Below are positions 57,248 through 64,000 of a stretch of DNA of 64,000 bases, one piece after another; the first letter of the stretch is position 1, and each line of letters starts with the position of its first letter. Under the pieces are notes generated by a model. That model saw only the letters and a program-made list of their open reading frames with translations. It was not told the origin of the DNA and did no database searches. The position numbers and the translations under genes are program-made. The stretch is from Corynebacterium deserti GIMN1.010 (GTDB lineage Bacteria; Actinomycetota; Actinomycetes; Mycobacteriales; Mycobacteriaceae), in assembly GCF_001277995.1 (NCBI RefSeq), contig NZ_CP009220.1, forward strand, positions 682,001 to 746,000, read 5' to 3'.

Positions 57248-59098
57248 ATGACCACCCAACCCTCTGCCCAGCCCAATTTGTCGCCCCAGCCCGGCGACAT
57301 CACCACCGACGTCCTCATCGTCGGCTCTGGCCCATCCGGTTCCTCAGCCGCCCTCTTCCTCGCCTCCTACGGCATTGACCACGTTGTGGTGAGCAAATAC
57401 TCCAACACGGCCAACACCCCGCGCGCCCACATCACTAACCAGCGCACGGTGGAAATCCTGCGCGACATGGGCATCGAGGACGACCTCAAAGCCATTTCCA
57501 CCCCGCACGAGATGATCGGTGAAACCGTCTTCTGCACCGCCATCGCCGGCGAAGAATTCGGCCGACTGCGCTCCTGGGGCACGCACCCGCAGCGCCACGC
57601 CGACTACGAAATGGCCTCGCCATCGATGAACTGCGACGTCCCACAAACCCGCTTCGAGCCTCTGCTTGTGCGCACCGCCATGTCGCGCGGCTCGAAATTC
57701 CGCTGGTCCACCGAGTTTGTTGCCGTGGTGCAAGACGTCGACGGCGTGCACACCCTCGTCCGCGATCGCCTTTCCCATTCCACCTACACCATCCACTCCA
57801 AGTACATGATCGGCGCCGACGGCGGCCGCTCCCAAGTCGCTGAACAAATCGGCCTGCCGCTCTCTGGCCAAATGGGCAAGTCCGGCTCCATGAACATCTG
57901 GTGCGACATGGACCTCACCGAATACTGCGAAAACCGCCAGTCCACCCTGTACTGGGTACTGCAGCCGGGCGCGTCGGTAGGCGGCATCGGCCTCGGCCTT
58001 GTGCGCATGGTCCGCCCGTGGAACGAATGGCTGGTCACCTGGGGTTACGACATCAACGGGGAACCGCCCGTGCTTAACGACGCCTCCGCCGCCGACATCG
58101 TGCGCGGCCTCATCGGCATTCCGGACCTAGAAATCAAGGTCCGTGACTACTCCCTGTGGACCGTCAACGAAGTCTACGCCGAGCAAAACTCCAAGGGCCG
58201 TGTTTTCTGCGTCGGCGACGCCGTCCACCGCCACCCACCAAGCAACGGTCTGGGCTCCAACACCTCCGTTGGTGATAGCTACAACCTCGCCTGGAAACTC
58301 GCCATGGTTCTGCGCGGCCAAGCAGGCTCTGAGCTGCTAGATTCCTACAACGACGAGCGCGTCCCCGTCGCCGCCCAAATCGTGCGCCGCGCCAACAAGT
58401 CCATCGATGAGTTCGGCAAAATCTTCGATGCCCTCGGCTTCGTGGAAGGTGCAAGCGACGAGGAACTGCGCGAAGCCATGGACGTGCGCAAAGAAAACAG
58501 CGCCCGAGGCGAAGAATCCCGCGCCAAGCTTCGCGACGCCCTCGAGCTGAAAAACTACGAGTTCAACGCTCTCGGCGTTGAGCTCGGCCAGCGCTACCAA
58601 TCCGGCGCAGTCAAATCCGATGGCACCGCCGAACCAGCGAGCGACCGCGATCCCGAACTCTACTACCAAGCCACCACCTGGCCCTGCGCGCGCCTGCCTC
58701 ACGCCTGGGTTGCCAACACCGGCATCGCTGGTGCTGCCCGACGCTCCACCTTTGACCTGTGCGGCCGTGGCCTGTTTACGGTCCTCACCGGCAACAACGG
58801 CGAGGCTTGGGTCGACGCAGCGCGCCGCGTCAGTTCAGAATTGGGCTATGAAGTCCGCGTCCACCAGATCGGCCCTGGCCAGGAATTCGACGACCTTTAC
58901 GACGACTGGGCCCGCCAGCGCGAAGTCACCGACTCCGGCATAGTCCTTGTCCGCCCTGACCTCCACGTCGCGTTCCGCGCCCACGACGATTCCGGCGACC
59001 CCTACCAAGTGCTTCTCGACGCGCTGCGCGATGTCACCTTCGCCTCCTCCGCAGGCGAGAACGTCAGCACCGGCATCGCCCGCATGGATCACTGGTGA
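57248..59098 (+). CDS. FAD-dependent phenol/resorcinol hydroxylase
   Basis: A 616-residue single-component flavin hydroxylase of the phenol 2-monooxygenase (PheA/TfdB) group. It has FAD-binding VGSGPSGSSAALFLA near residue 24, the GADGGRSQVAEQ motif near 187 and GDAVHRHPPSNGLGSNTSVGD near 327, then a C-terminal thioredoxin-like domain (about 500-616). ATG at 57248 is preceded by GGAGACGAC; the longer frame upstream overlaps the dioxygenase. Combined with the two preceding genes, the likely reaction is resorcinol (or a related dihydroxybenzene) to hydroxyquinol. Confidence 0.9.
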   Translation: MTTQPSAQPNLSPQPGDITTDVLIVGSGPSGSSAALFLASYGIDHVVVSKYSNTANTPRAHITNQRTVEILRDMGIEDDLKAISTPHEMIGETVFCTAIAGEEFGRLRSWGTHPQRHADYEMASPSMNCDVPQTRFEPLLVRTAMSRGSKFRWSTEFVAVVQDVDGVHTLVRDRLSHSTYTIHSKYMIGADGGRSQVAEQIGLPLSGQMGKSGSMNIWCDMDLTEYCENRQSTLYWVLQPGASVGGIGLGLVRMVRPWNEWLVTWGYDINGEPPVLNDASAADIVRGLIGIPDLEIKVRDYSLWTVNEVYAEQNSKGRVFCVGDAVHRHPPSNGLGSNTSVGDSYNLAWKLAMVLRGQAGSELLDSYNDERVPVAAQIVRRANKSIDEFGKIFDALGFVEGASDEELREAMDVRKENSARGEESRAKLRDALELKNYEFNALGVELGQRYQSGAVKSDGTAEPASDRDPELYYQATTWPCARLPHAWVANTGIAGAARRSTFDLCGRGLFTVLTGNNGEAWVDAARRVSSELGYEVRVHQIGPGQEFDDLYDDWARQREVTDSGIVLVRPDLHVAFRAHDDSGDPYQVLLDALRDVTFASSAGENVSTGIARMDHW

Positions 59099-59188
59099 TC
59101 TAGTAGTCCGATTCGATGTCGCGCCGTCTGTCACGCTTTGTGGCAGGCGGCTTTTGTGTGCGCGAATTTTGCCTCCACACGAGGTTAG

Positions 59189-59244
59189 TTGCATCATGCA
59201 ATTCTTGTGATAGATTATTGATCTGGTCAAATTGCATAGTGCAA
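59189..59244. promoter_or_regulatory. Paired operator-like palindromes before the MFS gene
   Basis: TTGCATCATGCAA at 59189-59201 and TTGCATAGTGCAA at 59232-59244. Each is a dyad of TTGCA/TGCAA, with centres 43 bp apart (about four helical turns), 25 bp before the MFS gene. Probably bound by a dimeric repressor (GntR-, MarR- or IclR-like) encoded elsewhere. Confidence 0.6.
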
Positions 59245-59268
59245 TCGCTAAATTATGAAGGAGCCCTA

Positions 59269-60480
59269 GTGGTCGAAGAGAAATCAGAACAAGGCGGAAG
59301 CGATCAAAAGATCTTTACCCCGACCTTTGTCATGGGTTGGGTGGCGAACTTCCTGCAGTTCCTCGTGTTCTACTCCCTTATCACCACGATGGCGCTTTAC
59401 GCTGTCAGCGAATTCGGCGCCTCTAATACGATGGGTGGCCTGGCTGCCAGCTCGTTTGTTATCGGCGCGACGGTGGCCAGGTTGTTTACCGGCTACACTG
59501 TCGACCGCGTCGGTAGTCGCCGAATCACGCTCATCGCGATTGCAGTGACCACGATCGTTGTGATTTTCTACATTCCCGCCAACTCGGTGGGGGCACTGCT
59601 GACGGTGCGATTCCTCCACGGTTTCTCCTACTCTTTCGCAACCACCGCTGTCATGGCGATGGTGCAGTCGATGATTCCATCCCAACGCCGCTCAGAGGGC
59701 ACCGGCTACTTCTCACTGGGCACCACTCTCGCTGCGGCTTTTGGTCCTGCGACCTCCCTGATGATGGTCAACCAGTTCAGCTACACCGCGCTGTTTACCG
59801 TCACCCTGGTAATTTCCGTGATCGCCCTCATTGCCGCCATCGTGATGTACCTGCGTACGGGTGGTGTGGCCGCGCCTGGTGGTGCTGCAAAGTTCAGTTT
59901 CCGCTCGATCATCAACCCGAAGGTTCTGCCCATCGCGATCTTCATGCTCATCATCGCTTTCGCGTACTCAGGCATCATGACTTACGTCAACGCCTACGCT
60001 GATGAACGCGATCTGCTTCCAGGCGCTGCATTCTTCTTCGTCGCCTACGCCGTGACGATGTTCCTTTCCCGTTCCTACCTGGGCAAGCTCCAGGACCGAA
60101 AGGGGGACAACGTTGTTGTGTTCACCGGCCTGATCTTCTTCATCCTGTCGCTGCTGCTTCTCGCTGTGGCTAACCACAACTGGCAGGTAATCATCGCCGG
60201 TGGTCTCAGTGGCCTGGGTTATGGTGCGCTGATGCCAGCTGCACAGTCAATCACCGTTGGCGTGGCAGACCACCATGAATTCGGCTCCGCGCTGTCGACG
60301 CTGTTCCTTCTCGTTGACGTAGGATTCGGTGTTGGACCAATTGTGTTGGGTGCGATCTTGGCATCGATTAATTTTGGCACTTTGTACGTCGCACTGGCCG
60401 GTGTTGTCGTGTTGGCAGGTGTCTACTACATCTTCACCCACGGCCACAGTGAGCGTGCGCGCCGCGGACTGGCGGGCTAA
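59269..60480 (+). CDS. MFS transporter, probable aromatic-compound uptake
   Basis: A 403-residue 12-helix transporter (MGWVANFLQFLVFYSLITTMALYAVSEFG opens helix 1; RLFTGYTVDRVGSRRI is the loop 2-3 motif; RFLHGFSYSFATTAVMAM is helix 4). GTG at 59269 is set by GAAGGAG six bases upstream; the longer frame runs through the operators and is unlikely. Position suggests uptake of the substrate of the hydroxylase, or export of a toxic intermediate. It has its own promoter region and is not simply part of the operon. Confidence 0.88.
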   Translation: MVEEKSEQGGSDQKIFTPTFVMGWVANFLQFLVFYSLITTMALYAVSEFGASNTMGGLAASSFVIGATVARLFTGYTVDRVGSRRITLIAIAVTTIVVIFYIPANSVGALLTVRFLHGFSYSFATTAVMAMVQSMIPSQRRSEGTGYFSLGTTLAAAFGPATSLMMVNQFSYTALFTVTLVISVIALIAAIVMYLRTGGVAAPGGAAKFSFRSIINPKVLPIAIFMLIIAFAYSGIMTYVNAYADERDLLPGAAFFFVAYAVTMFLSRSYLGKLQDRKGDNVVVFTGLIFFILSLLLLAVANHNWQVIIAGGLSGLGYGALMPAAQSITVGVADHHEFGSALSTLFLLVDVGFGVGPIVLGAILASINFGTLYVALAGVVVLAGVYYIFTHGHSERARRGLAG

Positions 60481-60506
60481 CGTCCAAGCTAAAATCAAAG
60501 TAAACA

Positions 60507-60570
60507 AGACCCGCCAAGGTTAATCTTTCTGGAAACAGAAGATCCTCACATAGGCGGGTTATTTTTGTTG
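60507..60570 (+). terminator. Terminator after the MFS gene
   Basis: ACCCGCC at 60509-60515 pairs with GGCGGGT at 60553-60559, enclosing TCTTTCTG/CAGAAGA; tail ATTTTTG. Confidence 0.75.
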
Positions 60571-60618
60571 GCATTAAGCGGTTGAACGCTCGACTAGTAA
60601 TTTCCCACCTGCAGGAGC

Positions 60619-62550
60619 ATGCTTATCGGCATGACAAAGATGCGGCCAGAAAGCGTCGCTAAGCAAGCCCCTGAAAAAGGGCACAAGGGGAAAAATCTCC
60701 TGGCACTAGGTGCCTTGGGTGTGGTGTTCGGAGATATCGGAACCAGCCCGCTGTATTCGCTGCATACTGCGTTCAGCATGGAGCACAACAGTGTTGACGT
60801 AACGCAAGCCAATGTCTACGGCATCATTTCGATGGTGTTGTGGACAATCACACTGATCGTCACGGTGAAATACGTGGTGTTGATGTTGCGTGCTGACAAC
60901 GATGGTCAGGGCGGCATTTTGGCGTTGGTGGGGTTGCTGAAAAATCGAGGAACTGCCGGCGCGTTTGTTGCGGTGGCGGGCATGTTGGGTGCAGCGCTGT
61001 TTTATGGCGATGTGTTGATTACTCCGGCGATCTCTGTGCTCAGCGCGACGGAGGGGTTGACGGTGATTTCGTCGCGGTTCGAGTCGCTGGTGCTGCCGTT
61101 GTCGATCATCGTGCTCATGGTGATTTTTGCGATCCAACCACTGGGCACAGAGAAGGTCGGTCGGGCGTTTGGGCCGATCATGTTGGTGTGGTTTGTGGTG
61201 CTTGCAGGTCTTGGTATTCCGCAGATTATCGAGCACCCGGAGATTCTCAACAGTTTGTCACCAGTATGGGCGTTAAGGCTTGTGATGGCGGATCCGATGG
61301 CATCGTTTATTTTGCTCGGCGCTGTGGTGCTGACTGTCACAGGTGCTGAGGCGCTGTATGCGGATATGGGTCACTTCGGGGCGCAGGCGGTGCGAAAAGC
61401 ATGGTTTGTGGTGGTGATGCCGAGCCTGATTATTACCTATCTTGGCCAAGGCGCGTTGGTGATTAATCATCCAGAGGCCGTGAGTAATCCGATGTTTTAT
61501 CTCGCGCCGGAATCGCTGCGGATCCCGTTGATCGTGTTGGCGACGGTGGCTACGGTGATTGCGTCGCAAGCCGTTATTTCGGGGGCGTATTCGCTGACTC
61601 GTCAGGCGGTGAATCTCAATTTGTTGCCCAGAATGGTGATTCGGCATACGTCGTCTCATGAGGAAGGGCAGATTTACATGCCGATGGTTAACGGGTTGCT
61701 GTTTGTTTCGGTGATGGTGTTGGTGCTGGTGTTTCGCTCGTCGGAAAGCTTGGCTAATGCCTACGGTCTTGCGGTGACCGGAACGCTGGTGCTGGCAAGC
61801 GCCCTGTTTGTTTTATATGCGCGCACGGCATGGCAGTGGGCGTGGTGGAAGGTGGCGCTGTTTGTGGTACTGATTGGGGTGCCCGAGATGCTGCTATTTG
61901 CGTCGAATTCCACCAAAATTGTCGCCGGCGGTTGGCTGCCACTGCTGGTGGCTGCGGTGCTGATCGTAGTGATGCGGACGTGGCAGTGGGGAAGCGCATC
62001 GGTGGCTACGCGCCGGGAAGAGCTGGAAATGGCTACCGGAGAGTTTCTGGAAAAACTCGATGAGAAGGAGCGCAGCACCACGGTTGGATCTGGCCTAAAG
62101 AAGGTCGCCGAGGTAGCGGTCTTTCCGCACGCCACGCGCGATACCGTGCCATTGTCGTTGGTGCGGTGCGTGAAGGATTTGAAGCTGTTGTACCGCGAGA
62201 TCGTGATCGTTCGCCTCATCCCAGAAAATAGGCCGCATGTACCGCAGATGGAACGTGTCACGATGGAAGTCCTGCATAAGGCTCCGATTCGGATCGTTCG
62301 ACTCGACGTACACGTGGGATATTACGAGGACCACGATCTGCCGCGGATTCTGCATGAGGTAGATCCCAGCTGGGATGATGCAACGTACTTCCTCTCGGCG
62401 CTGACGTTGCGCAGCCGTTTGCCGGGCAAAATTGCAGGCTGGCGCGATCGGTTGTATCTGTCGATGGAGCGCAATCAGGCGTCGCGAACTGAGGCGTTCA
62501 AGCTGGATCCGGCCAAAACGATCTCTGTGGGAACCGAAATTCACCTTTAA
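60619..62550 (+). CDS. kup: Kup-type low-affinity potassium uptake permease
   Basis: A 643-residue proton-coupled potassium transporter. It opens with LGALGVVFGDIGTSPLYSLHTAF (the Kup signature) near residue 30, has about twelve helices to residue 440 including GDVLITPAISVLSA and TGAEALYADMGHFG, and ends in a cytosolic domain of about 190 residues. ATG 60619 follows AGGAGC closely; ATG 60631 is an alternative start four codons in. Confidence 0.95.
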   Translation: MLIGMTKMRPESVAKQAPEKGHKGKNLLALGALGVVFGDIGTSPLYSLHTAFSMEHNSVDVTQANVYGIISMVLWTITLIVTVKYVVLMLRADNDGQGGILALVGLLKNRGTAGAFVAVAGMLGAALFYGDVLITPAISVLSATEGLTVISSRFESLVLPLSIIVLMVIFAIQPLGTEKVGRAFGPIMLVWFVVLAGLGIPQIIEHPEILNSLSPVWALRLVMADPMASFILLGAVVLTVTGAEALYADMGHFGAQAVRKAWFVVVMPSLIITYLGQGALVINHPEAVSNPMFYLAPESLRIPLIVLATVATVIASQAVISGAYSLTRQAVNLNLLPRMVIRHTSSHEEGQIYMPMVNGLLFVSVMVLVLVFRSSESLANAYGLAVTGTLVLASALFVLYARTAWQWAWWKVALFVVLIGVPEMLLFASNSTKIVAGGWLPLLVAAVLIVVMRTWQWGSASVATRREELEMATGEFLEKLDEKERSTTVGSGLKKVAEVAVFPHATRDTVPLSLVRCVKDLKLLYREIVIVRLIPENRPHVPQMERVTMEVLHKAPIRIVRLDVHVGYYEDHDLPRILHEVDPSWDDATYFLSALTLRSRLPGKIAGWRDRLYLSMERNQASRTEAFKLDPAKTISVGTEIHL

Positions 62551-62596
62551 ATTTTGATGATCAGCGAGTGGCGGGATTGTGGGTTAGCCTTGAGCG

Positions 62597-62950
62597 ATGA
62601 AGAAAAACTCTTTGGTCGAGTGGGTCTGGGCCATGGAAGAGCACGGCGTCGGCTGGTGCCAATGTGACAAAGACCCCGTAACCGGCAAAGCGCCACACCC
62701 CGTGAACAAGCCACTGGTGACCAAACACATCATCAGCGCGCTTGGCGACGTGCCCGAGGTTATGAGCAATCAAGACATCAGCAAGGTTGTGGTTGATCTG
62801 TGGAAATTCGATACGATCACCCCACCGATCGCGGAAGCCCTCATGCGTTCTGTCAAGGCTGTCAACGGTGACATGCACCCGCAGTACCCAACGGCCACCG
62901 CAATGGCAGCGATTAAACACTTCTCCAACACCTACGATGAACAGATCTAA
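62597..62950 (+). CDS. Small soluble protein of unknown function
   Basis: A 117-residue protein I do not recognise. It has a Trp-rich N-terminus ([19 protein letters not shown]), with a CQC pair and several His, and a helical C-terminal half ([24 protein letters not shown]). It lies between kup and purE on the same strand. No signal peptide or membrane segment. Confidence 0.7.
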   Translation: MKKNSLVEWVWAMEEHGVGWCQCDKDPVTGKAPHPVNKPLVTKHIISALGDVPEVMSNQDISKVVVDLWKFDTITPPIAEALMRSVKAVNGDMHPQYPTATAMAAIKHFSNTYDEQI

Positions 62951-63042
62951 GAACCTCTAGCCCGGTGGGTGCGTTAAACTTGCACCCGGAAAGTCGTAAG
63001 AAAGTACTAGGCGCTTTAAGCCCCACGTTAAGGAGATCATCG

Positions 63043-63540
63043 GTGGCACCTCAAGTTGGTTTGATCATGGGTTCGGATTCAGATTGGGACACTGTCGCTC
63101 CCGCTGCTGAGGTGCTGGCCGAGTTCGGAATTCCTTTTGAAGTAGGTGTTGTCTCCGCACACCGCACTCCGGAAAAGATGCTGGATTACGCAAAGACGGC
63201 CCATGAGCGCGGCATCAAAGCGATCATCGCGTGTGCTGGCGGTGCAGCTCACCTGCCAGGCATGGTGGCAGCAGCCACGCCACTTCCTGTTATCGGTGTG
63301 CCACGTGCGCTGAAAGACCTCGACGGTTTGGATTCTTTGCTGTCCATCGTGCAGATGCCCGGCGGAGTTCCTGTCGCAACCGTCTCCATTGGTGGCGCAA
63401 AAAACGCTGGCCTACTGGCTGTGCGCATCTTGGGTGCTGGCGATCCATCGCTTGTTCAGAAGATGGCTGACTATCAGGACAATATGGCCAAGGAAGTCGA
63501 AGCAAAGGACGAAGCGCTGAAGAAGCGCCTGCTCGGCTAA
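63043..63540 (+). CDS. purE: N5-carboxyaminoimidazole ribonucleotide mutase
   Basis: A 165-residue class I PurE that rearranges N5-CAIR, made by PurK, to [16 protein letters not shown] near residue 6, [10 protein letters not shown] near 43 (catalytic His) and [13 protein letters not shown] near 73 are intact. GTG at 63043 is set by AAGGAG upstream; the open frame extends further but without a ribosome site. Confidence 0.97.
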   Translation: MAPQVGLIMGSDSDWDTVAPAAEVLAEFGIPFEVGVVSAHRTPEKMLDYAKTAHERGIKAIIACAGGAAHLPGMVAAATPLPVIGVPRALKDLDGLDSLLSIVQMPGGVPVATVSIGGAKNAGLLAVRILGAGDPSLVQKMADYQDNMAKEVEAKDEALKKRLLG

Positions 63541-63995
63541 TGAATCCAATCCTGGTGTTGGGATCCAAAGTTGTTGACGGCACCGTCACCGACCTGTTGG
63601 CGTCAAGGCTAGATAGGGCGGTGGAGGTGGCGTCGAAAAGCATTGGTGCCCCGGTGGTAGTCAGCGGTTTCGGTGAAGCAAACGTCATGGCCGACTACCT
63701 GCGCGAACGCGGCGTTGCCGGCATTGTGGAGGAGCCCTGGGCAACCAGCACCAATGAGAACCTGGAGAACGCGCACGCGCTGTTCCCAGAGACTACCCAG
63801 TGGACCGTGGTGACCAGCGATTTTCATGCCTGGCGCACCTACCTGTGGGCGAGGCACCTGGGGATTCCGATCACCGTGGTCACCGCCCCGACACCTTCAG
63901 CTGAGCGCCTAGGGATGGCGATTAGAGAGTGTTTTGCTCTGCCGCATTCAACACTTCGAGTGTTGTGGCGAAAACTCCGAACCCCAAAGAGTTAG
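63540..63995 (+). CDS. DUF218 / YdcF-like protein
   Basis: A 151-residue cytosolic-looking protein with the DUF218 pattern ILVLGSKV near residue 4, VVVSGFGEANVMADYLRERGV near 38, EEPWATSTNENLENA near 63 and VVTSDFHAWRTYLWARHLG near 88. Members without a membrane anchor are of unknown function. The ATG overlaps the purE stop (TAATG), so it is coupled to purE. It ends five bases before the window edge. Confidence 0.85.
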   Translation: MNPILVLGSKVVDGTVTDLLASRLDRAVEVASKSIGAPVVVSGFGEANVMADYLRERGVAGIVEEPWATSTNENLENAHALFPETTQWTVVTSDFHAWRTYLWARHLGIPITVVTAPTPSAERLGMAIRECFALPHSTLRVLWRKLRTPKS

Positions 63996-64000
63996 CCCAA

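Noticed and set aside
60481..60618. c-di-AMP (ydaO-type) riboswitch before kup
   Set aside because: Actinobacterial kup genes sometimes have one, but the gap is too short and is occupied by a terminator; no conserved core seen.

Overview
The window looks like chromosome from a Corynebacterium of the C. glutamicum group. The evidence is a monomeric 738-aa isocitrate dehydrogenase, the AccBC / AccD1 / AccD2 / AccE acyl-CoA carboxylase set, a 1140-codon GTG-started pyruvate carboxylase, a DtxR-type iron box, and many genes with apparently leaderless starts. Compared from memory with ATCC 13032, Pyc and AccBC differ at scattered positions, so this is probably a divergent strain or a sister species. 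No rRNA, tRNA, CRISPR array or intact IS element was seen.

Layout. 0-3 kb: a small catabolic cassette (GntR regulator, Ldh2-type dehydrogenase, ABM-fold monooxygenase) with a long perfect operator palindrome, then an envelope protein of unknown function. 3-10.2 kb: icd, then a five-gene siderophore uptake operon (lipoprotein, two permeases, ATPase, siderophore-interacting reductase) behind a DtxR box. 10.3-14 kb: an MFS exporter, xthA, a UPF0126/TRIC-type channel and a small membrane protein. 14.3-17.1 kb: a second iron-type ABC transporter. 17.3-20.5 kb: trpS, a YihY-type membrane protein and an RDD protein. The block from 14.2 to 20.6 kb lies between two direct repeats of about 495 bp.

21-30.6 kb: cell-wall genes (D,D-carboxypeptidase, a duplicated-domain protein, an NlpC/P60 peptidase coupled to an 86-aa helical protein), then upp, an XRE regulator, pmmB, an M20 amidohydrolase and a flavoprotein resembling lipoamide dehydrogenase but lacking its redox disulfide. 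31-38.3 kb: pyc and a prpDBC methylcitrate operon. 39-52 kb: the carboxylase region (accBC, rhodanese, accD1, accD2, accE, maf, birA). birA makes the ligase that biotinylates AccBC and Pyc, so carboxylase subunits and their activating enzyme sit together. Between them are an ATP-grasp-like gene with a structured leader, a DUF3151 gene, an acyltransferase-3/SGNH fusion and a broken nitroreductase gene.

52-64 kb: purK, kup, purE and a DUF218 gene form a conserved-looking purine/potassium block. It is interrupted between purK and kup by a C-ending-codon-rich hydroxyquinol (resorcinol-type) degradation cluster: LysR, maleylacetate reductase, hydroxyquinol 1,2-dioxygenase, FAD phenol hydroxylase and MFS. 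The left edge of that cluster carries the tail of a dead type III restriction gene, which suggests an insertion hotspot.

The most unusual material is intergenic. There is a family of modular repeats with paired GCGTTTTAAGGC / GCCTTAAAACGGC arms (five copies). Tandem hairpins of the ATCCGTGCGAT type occur at two loci, one with a compensatory base-pair change. The 12-mer GCGTCGA(C/T/A)AAGC occurs far more often than expected.
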